From Pseudomonadota bacterium (lineage in GTDB: Bacteria > Pseudomonadota > Gammaproteobacteria > Xanthomonadales > Xanthomonadaceae): a stretch of DNA of 64,000 bases. The notes beneath the pieces were generated by a model. It was not told where the DNA came from. It saw only the letters and a list, made by a program, of their open reading frames with translations, and searched no databases. The stretch is taken from contig CAUJIN010000037.1 of the NCBI GenBank assembly GCA_963205495.1, positions 62,001-126,000 of the forward strand. Reading direction: 5' to 3'. The position numbers and the translations under genes are program-made. Shown piece after piece: positions 19,527-29,272 of this stretch (position 1 is its first letter; each line of letters starts with the position of its first letter).

Positions 19527-21857
19527 GTGACGGATCCCGCCCGCCCTCCGCAGGCTGTGCCGCCTCCCCGCCTGGACATCTTTCTGGCTGCCGGTCTGGC
19601 CGGCGGCGCGGTGCTGGCGCTATCGCTGCCGCAGGTACTTCCGGTGGCCTCGTGCGGAGCCATGCTCGCGCTGTCTTTCCTGCTGTGGCTGTGGCGGCCG
19701 CGCGCACGACTGGTGGCGGGCCTGGGCCTCGGCTTTGCCTGGGCGATGCTGGTGGCGGGTTGGGGGATGCAGGCGCGGCTGCCGGCGGCGCTGGAAGGCG
19801 CGGATCTGGTGATCGAAGGCCGCGTGCTCGGCCTGCCGGAGGCGCGCGCCGATGCGGTCCGCTTCGGTTTTGCGGTGGATGCGGGCGAGGGGGATGCGGC
19901 GGCGCTGGCCGGAACCCGCCTGCGCCTTGCGTGGTATCGCGCCGGGCAGGTTCCCGAGCCGGGCAGCCGCTGGCGGCTGGCGGTTCGACTCAAGCGCCCG
20001 CGCGGCACGCTCAATCCGGGCGGATTCGACTTCGAGCGCCACGCGCTGGAGCGGCGCATCGCCGCCACGGGCTATGTGCGCGACTCCGCAGACAACCGCG
20101 CCCTGTTTCCCGGCACCGGCATCGACCGATTGCGCCTGACCCTGGCCGAACGGATCGACGCCGCGGTGGGCGACTCCGGCGCGCGCTTCGTGCAGGCGCT
20201 GGCGGTGGGCGATACGCGCGCCCTCGACGGCGAGGACTGGCACGTGCTGCGCGCCACCGGCACCGCCCATCTGATCGCCATTTCCGGTCTGCACGTCGGG
20301 CTGGTGGCCGGTTTCGGCGCGCTGCTGGTGCGCCTGCTGTACCGCTTGTTTCCGCCGCTCGGACTGCGCCTGCCCTTGCCGCAGGCGGCGGCGCTCGCGG
20401 CGCTGGCGATGGCGGCGGGCTACGCCGCGCTGGCCGGCTTCGCCCTGCCCACGGTGCGTACCGTGCTGATGATCGGCGCGGCGCTGCTGGCGGTGCTTTT
20501 GCGGCGGCGACTGGATGCGGTGCAGTCCTTCGCACTGGCCCTGGCCGCGGTGATCGCGTTCGATCCGCTGGCGGTGCTGAGTGCCGGATTCTGGCTTTCC
20601 TTTCTCGGCGTGGGCTGGCTGCTGTGGTGCCTGCCGCACGCCCCGCGGCGCTGGTGGCGCGCGCTGCTGTCGGCGCAGGGCGTCACCGCGCTGGGACTGT
20701 TGCCGCTGACGGTGTGGTTCTTCGGCCAGGCCTCGGTCGCCGGGCCGCTGTGCAACCTGATCGCCGTGCCCTGGGTCAGCCTGGTGGTAGTGCCCGTGGC
20801 GCTCGCCGGAACCGCGCTCGAACTGCTGGCTTCCGGCGCAGGCAGCGGGTTGTTCCGGCTCTCTGCCTGGCTGATGGAGCTGTTGTGGCGCGGGCTGGAG
20901 CCGGTTGCCGGGCTGCACGGCGCGCTGGTCTATCTGCCCGAACCCGGCGCACTGGCGTTCGCGCTGGCCCTGGCCGGGATCTTCTGGCTGCTGCTGCCGC
21001 GCGGTATGCCCGGCAAGCCGCTGGCACTCCTGCTCCTGCTGCCGCTGCTGCTGCCGGCACGCGGAACGCGCCCGCCGGGCAGCATCGACCTCACCGTGCT
21101 CGACGTCGGGCAGGGGTTGTCGGTACTGGTGCAGAGCGCGAACCACACGCTGCTCTACGACGCCGGCCCGGCCTTTCCCGGCGGGCTGGACATGGGCGAG
21201 GCCGCGGTGGTGCCGGCGCTGCGCGCGCTGGGCGTTTCCGGGCTCGACCTCTTCCTCGTCAGCCACGGCGACAACGACCACGCCGGCGGCGCGGACGCGG
21301 TGCGGCGTGCCTACGCGCCGGCGCAGACCTTCTCCTCGCGCGCGCGACCGCAGGCCGGCGAATCACCCTGCGCGGCCGGGCGCGAGTGGCGCTTCGACGG
21401 ACTCGTGCTGCGACTGCTGCACCCGCCCGAGCACTTTCCCTACCTCGCCAACGAAAGCTCGTGCGTGCTGCGCATCGAAACGGCGGACGGTGTGCCGCTG
21501 GCTCTTTTGCCGGGTGACATCGGGCAGCTCGTCGAGCAGCGTCTGCTGCGCGAGCCGTTCGAAGGACTGTCCGCGCCGGTACTGGTGATGCCGCACCACG
21601 GCAGCCGAACCTCGTCCTCGGAGGCTTTTCTCGACGCGGTGTCACCCGATCTTGCGATGATCGGCGCAGGCTACCGCAACCGCTTCGGCCTGCCGCGCGA
21701 GGACGTGCTGGCGCGCTACCGCGAGCGCGGGATCGCGCTGGAAAACACCGCGCAGGCCGGTGCCATCCGGCTGCGCATTGACGCCACGGGCATCCACGAC
21801 CTCGTGCGCGAGCGCGAGCGGCGCAGGCGGGTATGGCGCGAGGGCGCCGCGAGGTGA
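19527..21857 (+). CDS. comEC: DNA uptake channel ComEC/Rec2
   Basis: 776 aa from a GTG. ComEC carries single-stranded DNA across the inner membrane during natural transformation. The N-terminal part has hydrophobic helices and the DUF4131 region; the central Competence domain includes GTAHLIAISGLHVGLVAG and many helices; the C-terminal about 250 residues are a metallo-beta-lactamase domain with LDVGQGLSVLV, the metal motif SHGDNDHAGG and MPHHGSRTSSS. All metal-binding motifs look intact, so a nuclease role for the C-terminal domain is possible. It follows lolD closely, an order seen in other gammaproteobacteria, and is convergent with sbcB. Confidence 0.94.
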   Translation: MTDPARPPQAVPPPRLDIFLAAGLAGGAVLALSLPQVLPVASCGAMLALSFLLWLWRPRARLVAGLGLGFAWAMLVAGWGMQARLPAALEGADLVIEGRVLGLPEARADAVRFGFAVDAGEGDAAALAGTRLRLAWYRAGQVPEPGSRWRLAVRLKRPRGTLNPGGFDFERHALERRIAATGYVRDSADNRALFPGTGIDRLRLTLAERIDAAVGDSGARFVQALAVGDTRALDGEDWHVLRATGTAHLIAISGLHVGLVAGFGALLVRLLYRLFPPLGLRLPLPQAAALAALAMAAGYAALAGFALPTVRTVLMIGAALLAVLLRRRLDAVQSFALALAAVIAFDPLAVLSAGFWLSFLGVGWLLWCLPHAPRRWWRALLSAQGVTALGLLPLTVWFFGQASVAGPLCNLIAVPWVSLVVVPVALAGTALELLASGAGSGLFRLSAWLMELLWRGLEPVAGLHGALVYLPEPGALAFALALAGIFWLLLPRGMPGKPLALLLLLPLLLPARGTRPPGSIDLTVLDVGQGLSVLVQSANHTLLYDAGPAFPGGLDMGEAAVVPALRALGVSGLDLFLVSHGDNDHAGGADAVRRAYAPAQTFSSRARPQAGESPCAAGREWRFDGLVLRLLHPPEHFPYLANESSCVLRIETADGVPLALLPGDIGQLVEQRLLREPFEGLSAPVLVMPHHGSRTSSSEAFLDAVSPDLAMIGAGYRNRFGLPREDVLARYRERGIALENTAQAGAIRLRIDATGIHDLVRERERRRRVWREGAAR

Positions 21858-21885
21858 CGGGCGGGCTTGCGCTGCGCGGGCGGTT

Positions 21886-23325
21886 TCAGCCGGTCAGCGA
21901 TGCCTCCACCGCGTTGCCCCAGTCTTCCAGCGCATCGAGGATCGCGTGCGCGCCTGTCCCCGGCTCGGCGCGGGCGCGCAGTTCGGCGATTTCGGCCCGG
22001 TAGCCGGGCAGGTCGTATTCCGACAGCCCGCTGCCGGTCGCCAGACGGCGGCGGCGAAGCTCCTGCCAGCGCGCCTGTTCATCGTCCGAGAGCGCCTGCG
22101 GCCAGCCGCGGGCGCGGTAGCGGAAAGCCAGCTCTTCGTAGCGCGGATCGCGGAAACCGAAGCGGCCGCCGGCCGGCGCCTTGCCGGCGCACTTGCGCAC
22201 GCGGGCGAACAGCGCGGCATCGCTCGGCGCGGGAAAGCCGGAGTAGATCGCCAGCTCCGGATCCTCCGGGCCGGCGTCGGCGCGCGGCGCGCCGAAGACT
22301 TCGCGCAGCTTCTCGGCCAGACCCGGTGCGGCGCGCAGACGCGCGGCGTGGTCGAGCTGGCGCGCAAGGTCGATGCCGAAGAGCGCGAGCTGCCCGGATT
22401 CGAGATGGCGCAGTTCGACCAGGATCGGGGCGCGGTTGAGGTGGACTTCCTTGAGCCCGACGCGCGCGACGCCCTCGGGAAGATCGGCGCGCGGGGTGTA
22501 GAGGCGATCGAGGAGGTCGGCCGCCGGAAGCTCGATGATCGGCGCGGGGTCCTCGTGCAGGTCGATCACGAGGATGCGGTTGGCGATCTGCGGGTGCGGG
22601 CAGACCGGCAGCACCAGCCGCCCGCAGCCTTGCGCCGCGGGATAGCGCTGGGAAATGTGCAGCACCGGCGACATGCCGACGTAGTCGAGCAGGGCGCCGG
22701 CGCGGCGCTTGTCGCGCAGGGCGAGGGCGTAGTCGAACAGGCGCGGCTGGCGTTCCTTGAGCCGCGCCGCCAGCGCGATGGTGGCTTCCACGTCCGACAG
22801 CGCCTCGTGCGCCTGGCTGTGCACGAGGCCATTGGCGGCGGCGAGCTGCTCCAGCCGGAAGCTCGGCGCGCCATCCTCGCGCAGCGGCCATTCCAGGCCG
22901 TCGGGGCGCAGCGCATGCGCCATGCGCACCGTGTCGATCAGGTCCCAGCGCGAATTGCCCTGGCGCCACTCGCGCGCATAGGGATCGAAAAAGCCGCGAT
23001 AGAGCAGGTTGCGGATGAACTCGTCGTCGAATCGCAGGCTGTTGTAGCCGGCCACGCAGGTGTCGGGGCGGCTCATTTCCTCGTGGATGCGCGCGGTGAA
23101 TTCCGCTTCCGGCAGGCCTTCGGCGCGCGCGCGCTGCGGCGTGATGCCGGTGATGAGGCAGGCGCCGGGCGAGGGCAGGAGGTCGTCGGAAGGTTGGCAG
23201 AAGAAGCTCAGCGGCGCTTCGATCGGGCGCAGCTGCGCGTCGGTGCGGATCGCCGCGAACTGCGCGATGCGGCTGCGGCGCGGGTCTCGCCCGAAGGTTT
23301 CCAGGTCGTACCAGAGGAACTGCAT
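21886..23325 (-). CDS. sbcB: Exonuclease I
   Basis: 479 aa, standard length. A 3'-5' single-strand DNA exonuclease used in recombination and mismatch repair. The DEDDh exonuclease motifs are visible: YDLETFG (D7, E9), the middle GYNSLRFDDEF and HEALSDVEATI. The SH3-like and C-terminal helical regions complete the family. Its ATG overlaps the stop of the upstream GGDEF-EAL gene by one base (TGATG), so it is probably translated by coupling. mutL, another mismatch-repair gene, lies in the same window. Confidence 0.95.
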   Translation of the reverse strand: MQFLWYDLETFGRDPRRSRIAQFAAIRTDAQLRPIEAPLSFFCQPSDDLLPSPGACLITGITPQRARAEGLPEAEFTARIHEEMSRPDTCVAGYNSLRFDDEFIRNLLYRGFFDPYAREWRQGNSRWDLIDTVRMAHALRPDGLEWPLREDGAPSFRLEQLAAANGLVHSQAHEALSDVEATIALAARLKERQPRLFDYALALRDKRRAGALLDYVGMSPVLHISQRYPAAQGCGRLVLPVCPHPQIANRILVIDLHEDPAPIIELPAADLLDRLYTPRADLPEGVARVGLKEVHLNRAPILVELRHLESGQLALFGIDLARQLDHAARLRAAPGLAEKLREVFGAPRADAGPEDPELAIYSGFPAPSDAALFARVRKCAGKAPAGGRFGFRDPRYEELAFRYRARGWPQALSDDEQARWQELRRRRLATGSGLSEYDLPGYRAEIAELRARAEPGTGAHAILDALEDWGNAVEASLTG

Positions 23326-25961
23326 CAGCGCCGTGCGCCCGGCGCGAGGCGCACGACCTTGTCCTCATCGGCCGCGCGTGCGGCCGCGGCTTCGCCGCGT
23401 TCGGGCGCGCGTGCCTCGGCGGCGATCTGCGGCCCCTGCGGCAGCAGCTGCAGCCGCGGATGTCCGATGCCGTTGCCTTGCGCATAGGTGACGCCGCATT
23501 CGTACAGTGCATGCATGGTTTCGAGGTTCTCCACCCATTCGGCCACGGTGCGCTTGCCGGTGACTTCGGCGACGGCGGCCAGGGCGGCGATGACGGTGCG
23601 GTCGAGCGGATCGTCGGGCAGGCCCTGCACGATGGAACCGTCGATCTTGAGGAAGTCGGCGTCAAGCTCGCGCACGTAGGCGAAGGTCGAAAAGCCGGTG
23701 CCGAAGTCGTCGATCGCGATGCGGCAGCCCAGCAGGCGCAGGCGCAGGAGCAGGGCCTTCACGCCGACGATGTCGGCGAGGGTGCCCGATTCGGTGACCT
23801 CGAAGATCAGCGATCCCGGATCGACGTCGTGCCGCACCAGACAATCGGTGATGAAGTCCACCAGGGTTTCGTCGGCCAGGCTGTCGGCCGAAAGGTTGAC
23901 GGTGAGCGCGATCTTGCGGTGGTGGCCGCGCACCTCCTGCAGCGCGCGGATGGCGCGGCGGATCACCCAGCGGTCGATCTCGGCGATCAGGCCGAAGCGC
24001 TCGGCCGCGGGGAGGAAGGTCCGCGGAAGGATGAGGTCACCGTCGGCACCGCGCAGGCGCAGCAGCACTTCGTACAGCGCCAGCTCGTCGGGATTGCGCT
24101 GGAACTGGCGCTGCCAGAGTTCGGCGGCGGGCTGATCGCCGCTTTCCTGCTCGATGCCGGCGAGCGGAACGATGGGCTGGAACACCAGCTCGAAACGGTC
24201 CTGCACCAGCGCGTCCTGCAGGCGCGTGGACCAGCCCAGTTCCTCGGTCATGGTGCCGATGTCGTCGTGCCTCGGATCGAAGACGTAGCAGCGCGCGCGG
24301 CCGGAGTTCTTGGAGCGATAGCACGCCAGATCGGCCTGCGCCATCGCGTCCTCGGGCGTGATCGTGCCGCCGTTGATCGCGGTTGCACCGATGGAAAGCG
24401 TGATGCGGTAGGTCTTGCCGCGGTGGCTGAAGGGGGCGGTGCAAACCGCGGTGCGGATCGTGTCCGCCAGCGCGGCGATGCCCTCTGGCAGCACGTTGCG
24501 CAACAGGATGGCGTATTCGTCGCCGCCCATGCGCGCGATCTGGTCGCCGGGGCGCAGCTGGGCGCGGATGCGCTTGCTCACTTCCACCAGCAGCTCGTCG
24601 CCGGCGCTGTGGCCGGCGGTGTCGTTGATGTACTTGAATCGGTCCAGATCGATGAACAGCAGCGCGCCGCTCTCGCCCTGCTGGCGCAGGCGCTGCAGCT
24701 CGAGGTTGAGCTGGCGTTCGAACCAGGCGCGGTTGTGCAGCTGGGTGAGGCTGTCGTGCTCGGCCTGCCAGCGCAGCTGTTCCTCCAGCTTGCGCTGCGC
24801 GGAAACGTCGCGGAAGGCCACCACCGAGCCGCGCCGCGCGCCATCGACGTGCAGCGGATAGACCGTGCCTTCCACCGGAATGGGAAGGCGGGCGGCGTTC
24901 CAGAAGATCGACTGCCAGTGCGGCAGGCTGGCGCCTTCACGGTAGCAGCGCACCAGCGGGCCGGGGTCGTTCTGGTCCCAGTGCCCGGTCGGACCGGGAT
25001 GGATGGCCTCGCCGGCGTGGCGACCGACCAGCGCGCGCGCGTCGGCGTGGCCGAGGATCTGCATCGCCGCCGGATTGATGAACAGGATGGTGCCGTCTTC
25101 GTCCACGCCGAACACGCCGTCGCCCACGGCCGCGAGGATGCCTTCCAGCCGGCGCCGTTCGGCGTCGATCGCCTTGCGGTCCTGGACCGAGCGCGCCATC
25201 GAGGCCAGTCGGGCGAGGAAGAGGTCGCGGGTTTCGCTCTTGAACAGGCATTCCACCGCACCCGAGGCCAGCGACTCCACGATCACTTCGTCGGAATAGG
25301 TGCCGGTGATGATGGCCGAGAGGATGTGGCTGGTCTGCGGATGGCGCTGCAGGGCGGTGATCAGCGAAGGGCCGTTCTCGCCCGGCATGAAGTAGTCGAC
25401 GATGGCGATGTCGAAGGGGTGCGACAGCGCCAACTGCAGGCCATCTGCGGCGCTGCTGGCCGCTTCCACGAGGTAGCCGTGGCTGCGCATCAGTTTGACG
25501 AAGGCGGTGCGTACCGTGGGCGAATCGTCCACCAGCAGCACGCGCTGCGGACTCTGGGGACGCGGTGCGGGGTTGGCGAGGATGTGCTGGTCGCCGGCGT
25601 GTTCGATCTGGCGTGTGATCTGGGTGTAGTCGCTCCAGCTCAGCAGCGAGGTGCGCGCGCGCGCCATGCGCCACTGCGCGATGGCCTCGCTTCCGTCGTC
25701 GGCGAACACCACGACCGGGATGTGCTGGAGGTTTTCCGCGTGCAGCAGTTCGCGCAGGTCCTGATCGGGCGGGGAGAGGATTTCCGGCCAGCCCAGCACC
25801 ACCGCGTCGATGCGCACGCCGCGGGTGTGCGCGGTGCGCAGCAGCTCGCAGGAAGCCTCGGTCGAGCCGGGAGAAAGCACTTCCCAGCCCTTCTGCGCCA
25901 GCAGCGCGGCCAGCGCGCGCCGGCGCGTGGGCGATGCTTCGGTCACCAGTACGGATTTCAT
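23325..25961 (-). CDS. Receiver-PAS-GGDEF-EAL cyclic-di-GMP regulator
   Basis: 878 aa from the ATG at 25961 (a GGGGGA stretch precedes it; the frame runs 45 codons further upstream without homology). Domains: a receiver-like domain lacking the acidic pocket and phospho-acceptor (about 1-115, VVLGWPEI), a complete receiver (about 150-270, LLVDDSP, IVDYFMPG, FKSE), a PAS domain (about 285-400), GGDEF with GGDEY and an RPGD inhibitory site five residues before it (about 415-575), and EAL (about 595-850). The EAL signature is YEVLLRL (EVL), but NLS, the EVTES Glu, DDFGTG, LKIDGS and VAEWVE are kept, so phosphodiesterase activity is plausible. Both cyclase and phosphodiesterase activity may exist. 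Upstream of and coupled to sbcB. Confidence 0.92.
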   Translation of the reverse strand: MKSVLVTEASPTRRRALAALLAQKGWEVLSPGSTEASCELLRTAHTRGVRIDAVVLGWPEILSPPDQDLRELLHAENLQHIPVVVFADDGSEAIAQWRMARARTSLLSWSDYTQITRQIEHAGDQHILANPAPRPQSPQRVLLVDDSPTVRTAFVKLMRSHGYLVEAASSAADGLQLALSHPFDIAIVDYFMPGENGPSLITALQRHPQTSHILSAIITGTYSDEVIVESLASGAVECLFKSETRDLFLARLASMARSVQDRKAIDAERRRLEGILAAVGDGVFGVDEDGTILFINPAAMQILGHADARALVGRHAGEAIHPGPTGHWDQNDPGPLVRCYREGASLPHWQSIFWNAARLPIPVEGTVYPLHVDGARRGSVVAFRDVSAQRKLEEQLRWQAEHDSLTQLHNRAWFERQLNLELQRLRQQGESGALLFIDLDRFKYINDTAGHSAGDELLVEVSKRIRAQLRPGDQIARMGGDEYAILLRNVLPEGIAALADTIRTAVCTAPFSHRGKTYRITLSIGATAINGGTITPEDAMAQADLACYRSKNSGRARCYVFDPRHDDIGTMTEELGWSTRLQDALVQDRFELVFQPIVPLAGIEQESGDQPAAELWQRQFQRNPDELALYEVLLRLRGADGDLILPRTFLPAAERFGLIAEIDRWVIRRAIRALQEVRGHHRKIALTVNLSADSLADETLVDFITDCLVRHDVDPGSLIFEVTESGTLADIVGVKALLLRLRLLGCRIAIDDFGTGFSTFAYVRELDADFLKIDGSIVQGLPDDPLDRTVIAALAAVAEVTGKRTVAEWVENLETMHALYECGVTYAQGNGIGHPRLQLLPQGPQIAAEARAPERGEAAAARAADEDKVVRLAPGARR

Positions 25962-25987
25962 TCCCCCACGCCCCCTGAAGCGTGCGG

Positions 25988-27241
25988 TCAGAGCACGCGC
26001 TTGAGCATGCCCCAGCCCGCGAGATAGACCCCCACGACCGTACCCAGGTTGGTCAGGAAGAAATTGACGAAAACCCGCGATACGCGGTTGCGCCACCAGC
26101 CCCCCAAGGTTCCCACATCATCGCGCAAACGGCTGAAGTCTGCGACCGTGGGCCGCCGCAGCCAGGCTTCGACCCAGGCGCTGACCATTCCCGAGGACAG
26201 CGCGGGGTGGAACGGGGTGATCGGGGAAATGAGGAAGGCGGCGAGGACGCTCAGCGGATGGCCGGCCGCGGCGATGCAGCCGATCGCGCCGCCGAGGCCG
26301 GTCAGCAGCACCCAGCGCAGGAGGAATTCCCCGCCCACCTCGCTGCCCTGCAGGAAGCCCCAGGCGAACCCGCCCAGCAGGAACACCGTCAGCGCCGTGG
26401 CCAGCCAGGTGCCCCAGGGTTTGGGCGGAGGGACTTCCTTGAGTGCCGCGATCTGCGCGGCAGGTTCGGCGGTTTCCTCGCGCAGGTAGCGCGAAAGCCC
26501 GGCCAGATGGCCTGCACCCACGACGGCCAGCACCCGCGCACCCGGGCGATCGAGGAAACGGGCCTCGTCGCGCAGGCTGGCGGCCATGTAGCGGTCGCGT
26601 TCGTCGATCAGGGCGCCGTACAGCGTTTCATCGCGCTGTGCGAATTCGTGGAAGCTGCTTTCCAGGAGGTCGCCCTGCTTGAGGCGCTCGATTTCGGCCT
26701 CGTCCACCTCGTCCGAGGAAATGAGGCTGGCCGCCAGGCCGCTCATCAGCACCATGCGGCGCCAGAAGCCGACCGCAGCGTAGGTGCGGCGCAGGGTGAG
26801 GCCGATGTCGCGGTCCACGCACCACAGCGGCAGCGAGGATTCCTGCGCGCCGTCGATGGCCGCGCGCATTTCCGCGCCCGGCTCCACGCCGAGTTGTTGG
26901 GCGAGGCGGCGCTGGTAGGTGGAGAGCGCGAGGTTGGCGGTGACCAGGCCGATCTTGCCCTGCCGGATCACCTGGAAGATGTCCAGGCGCGAGAAGGCAT
27001 CCGGATCGGTGAGGGCGCGATGGCGCGCATCGCACAGTTCCACCGCGACCGCATCGAAAGGCTCGCGAGCAAGCAGTGCCTGCACCGCATCGACGCTGGC
27101 GCGCGAGACGTGCGCGGTGCCGAGCAGGACGTAGTGGACACCGTCGCGCTCGACCTCGACGAGGGGCTGGCCGGCGAGCGAGTCGGCGGCGGGTGCGGCC
27201 TCGATGGCCGATTCGGAACCGGGGTGAGGGTGATCGGTCAT
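25988..27241 (-). CDS. TraB/PrgY-family membrane protein
   Basis: 417 aa. The N-terminal about 230 residues match the TraB (pheromone-shutdown-like) domain: VHYVLLGTAHVSRASVDAV, FDAVAVELCDARH and, at its end, RVLAVVGAGHLAGL, with the GTAHVS and GxGH histidines of this possible metalloprotease fold. The C-terminal part has about four transmembrane helices. Orthologues are common in gammaproteobacteria, but the substrate is unknown. It starts 4 bp after the aguB stop, so it is probably in the agu operon. The start at 27241 is chosen from this spacing; a start 14 codons earlier would overlap aguB. Confidence 0.85.
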   Translation of the reverse strand: MTDHPHPGSESAIEAAPAADSLAGQPLVEVERDGVHYVLLGTAHVSRASVDAVQALLAREPFDAVAVELCDARHRALTDPDAFSRLDIFQVIRQGKIGLVTANLALSTYQRRLAQQLGVEPGAEMRAAIDGAQESSLPLWCVDRDIGLTLRRTYAAVGFWRRMVLMSGLAASLISSDEVDEAEIERLKQGDLLESSFHEFAQRDETLYGALIDERDRYMAASLRDEARFLDRPGARVLAVVGAGHLAGLSRYLREETAEPAAQIAALKEVPPPKPWGTWLATALTVFLLGGFAWGFLQGSEVGGEFLLRWVLLTGLGGAIGCIAAAGHPLSVLAAFLISPITPFHPALSSGMVSAWVEAWLRRPTVADFSRLRDDVGTLGGWWRNRVSRVFVNFFLTNLGTVVGVYLAGWGMLKRVL

Positions 27242-27245
27242 CGGT

Positions 27246-28133
27246 TCAATCGCGGTAGCGCCGCAACAGGTCGGCGTAGGCATCGATGCGGCGGTCGCGC
27301 AGGAAGGGCCAGATGCGGCGCACGGCTTCGCTGCGCGAAAGGTCCACTTCGCACATCAGGAGCGCCGGTTCGGTGCCGGCCTGGGCGAGGAATTCGCCCT
27401 GCGGCCCGAGCACATGGCTGTGGCCCCAGAAGGCGATGCCCGAGGCGCCCAGCGGTGAAGCCTCGAGGCCGACTCGATTGCAGCTCAGCACGGGGAGCCC
27501 GTTGGCGACCGCGTGGCCGCGGTGGCTGAGGATCCAGGCGTCGCGCTGGCGGGTCTTCTCGGCCGGTTCGTCGTCCGGATCCCAGCCGATCGCGGTGGGA
27601 TAGAGCAGCAGCTCCGCCCCGGCCAGAGCCATCAGCCGAGCCGCTTCCGGATACCACTGGTCCCAGCACACCAGCACGCCGAGGCGACCGACCGAGGTGT
27701 CGATGGGCGTAAAGCCCAGGTCGCCGGGGGTGAAGTAGAACTTCTCGTAAAATCCGGGATCGTCGGGGATGTGCATCTTGCGGTAGCGCCCGACGAGGCG
27801 GCCGTCGGCTTCCAGCACTACCGCGGTGTTGTGGTAGAGGCCGGGCGCCCGGCGTTCGAACAGCGAGGCCACGATCACCACGCCGTGGCGCTTGGACAGC
27901 GCGCCAAGTCGATCGGTGCTCGGGCCAGGGATAGTCTCGGCGCGGTCGAATTCATCGACCGACTCGTGCTGGCAGAAGTAGGGGCCGTTGTGCAGCTCCT
28001 GCAGCAGCACCAGACGCGCGCCCGCGGCGGCGGCCTCGGCCACGCGGGTTTCGATCAGCGCGAGGTTGGCTTCGGCTTCGCCCCGGTTGCGTTCCTGCAC
28101 CAGGGCCACGCGCAGCTTGCGGGAATCAGGCAT
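27246..28133 (-). CDS. aguB: N-carbamoylputrescine amidase
   Basis: 295 aa of the nitrilase family. It hydrolyses N-carbamoylputrescine to putrescine, CO2 and ammonia. The Glu-Lys-Cys triad is E46 (LLQELHNG), K119 (YRKMHIPDD) and C156 (VLVCWDQWYPE). The N-terminal PYFCQ and GFYEKFYFTPGD segments are specific to the AguB subgroup. It overlaps aguA by 8 bp, and the two steps are consecutive in the agmatine route to putrescine. Confidence 0.96.
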   Translation of the reverse strand: MPDSRKLRVALVQERNRGEAEANLALIETRVAEAAAAGARLVLLQELHNGPYFCQHESVDEFDRAETIPGPSTDRLGALSKRHGVVIVASLFERRAPGLYHNTAVVLEADGRLVGRYRKMHIPDDPGFYEKFYFTPGDLGFTPIDTSVGRLGVLVCWDQWYPEAARLMALAGAELLLYPTAIGWDPDDEPAEKTRQRDAWILSHRGHAVANGLPVLSCNRVGLEASPLGASGIAFWGHSHVLGPQGEFLAQAGTEPALLMCEVDLSRSEAVRRIWPFLRDRRIDAYADLLRRYRD

Positions 28134-29163
28134 CGGACAAGGCTCCTTGCGGGATCTGCATGGTGAGGCAGTGCAGGCTGCCGTTCTGCCAGATCAGCGC
28201 GCGGCAGGGCACCTGCAGGATTTCGCGGCCGGGGAATGCCTGCGCCAGCACGGCAGCGGCGGCTTCGTCGGCCGGATCGCCGTAGGCCGGGATCAGCACG
28301 GCACCGTTGAGGATGAGGAAGTTGGCGTACGACGCGGCCAGCCGACGCCCTGCATCCAGCACCGGCTTAGGCCAGGGCAGGGGGAACAGGCGATAGGGCT
28401 GTCCGTTCGCCGTGCGCAGCTCCGCCAGTTCGGCCGCCATGGCGGAAAGTTCCGCGTGGTGCCCGTCCTCGGCATCGTCGCAGGCCTGGAACACGATGGC
28501 ATCGTCCGGCGCGAAGCGCGCCAGCGTGTCGATGTGGGCGTCGGTGTCATCGCCTTCCAGGTAGCCGTGTTCCAGCCACAGCACGCGCTGCTGGCGCAGT
28601 TCGGTGCGAAGCACTTCGCTCACCTGCACGCGGGTCAGCCGCGGGTGGCGTTCGGACAGGCAGCGCCAGGTGCTCAGCAGGGTGCCGCGGCCATCGGTTT
28701 CGATGGCCCCGCCCTCCAGCGCGAAGTCGATGCGTTCGACCCGGGTTGCATCCAGCACGCCGCGGTCCGCAAGGCCCGCGATCAGCGCGTCGTCGCGATT
28801 GGCGTCGAATTTCCCGCCCCAGCCGGTGAACCGGAAGTCGAGGAAGCGCGGTGCGCCGTCGGCATCGCGCAGGGTGATCGGGCCGGAGTCGCGCAGCCAG
28901 GTGTCGTCGTATTCGATTCCGATGAAACGGATCCGCGCGATCTGCGCGCCGGCGTCGGCCAACAGGCGGCGCGCGCGCCGTTCCACTTCGGCATCGGCCA
29001 CGCACAGCAGCACCGGCTGGAAGCGCGTGATGGCGCCGACCAGCGCGACGAACGTGGCTTCCACCGAAGCCAGGCGTTCGGCCCAGTCGGTGCCGGCGTG
29101 GGGCCATGCCAGCAGCACGGCATCCTGCGGCTCCCATTCGGCGGGAAAACGGCAGTCGGGCAT
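28126..29163 (-). CDS. aguA: Agmatine deiminase
   Basis: 345 aa of the guanidino-group modifying family (peptidyl-arginine deiminase type). It converts agmatine to N-carbamoylputrescine and ammonia. Family marks: FPAEWEPQDAVLLAWPH at the N-terminus, DSGPITLRD, GGAIETDGRGTLLST, WLEHGYLEGDDTDAHID, and the catalytic Cys332 in NGSLHCLTMQIP. The ATG at 29163 matches the family N-terminus. First gene of aguA-aguB-traB. No arginine decarboxylase gene is in the window, so the agmatine source lies elsewhere. Confidence 0.96.
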   Translation of the reverse strand: MPDCRFPAEWEPQDAVLLAWPHAGTDWAERLASVEATFVALVGAITRFQPVLLCVADAEVERRARRLLADAGAQIARIRFIGIEYDDTWLRDSGPITLRDADGAPRFLDFRFTGWGGKFDANRDDALIAGLADRGVLDATRVERIDFALEGGAIETDGRGTLLSTWRCLSERHPRLTRVQVSEVLRTELRQQRVLWLEHGYLEGDDTDAHIDTLARFAPDDAIVFQACDDAEDGHHAELSAMAAELAELRTANGQPYRLFPLPWPKPVLDAGRRLAASYANFLILNGAVLIPAYGDPADEAAAAVLAQAFPGREILQVPCRALIWQNGSLHCLTMQIPQGALSDA

Positions 29164-29186
29164 GAGACGCTCCTTGCTCAAACGAC

Positions 29187-29215
29187 GAGGCCACGGGCTG
29201 TGCGCCCGTGGCCTC
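29187..29215 (-). terminator. Terminator-like hairpin before aguA
   Basis: A perfect 12-bp stem, GAGGCCACGGGC (29187-29198) with GCCCGTGGCCTC (29204-29215), and a 5-nt loop. On the minus strand GTCGTTTGAG follows, a weak T-run. It lies 57 bp after the stop of the small secreted gene and 23 bp before aguA, so it probably ends the upstream transcript. Confidence 0.6.
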
Positions 29216-29272
29216 CGGATGATCCATCGGCCATGCACCGCGGCGCGGTGCCAGCCGACAATGATAGCGAAC

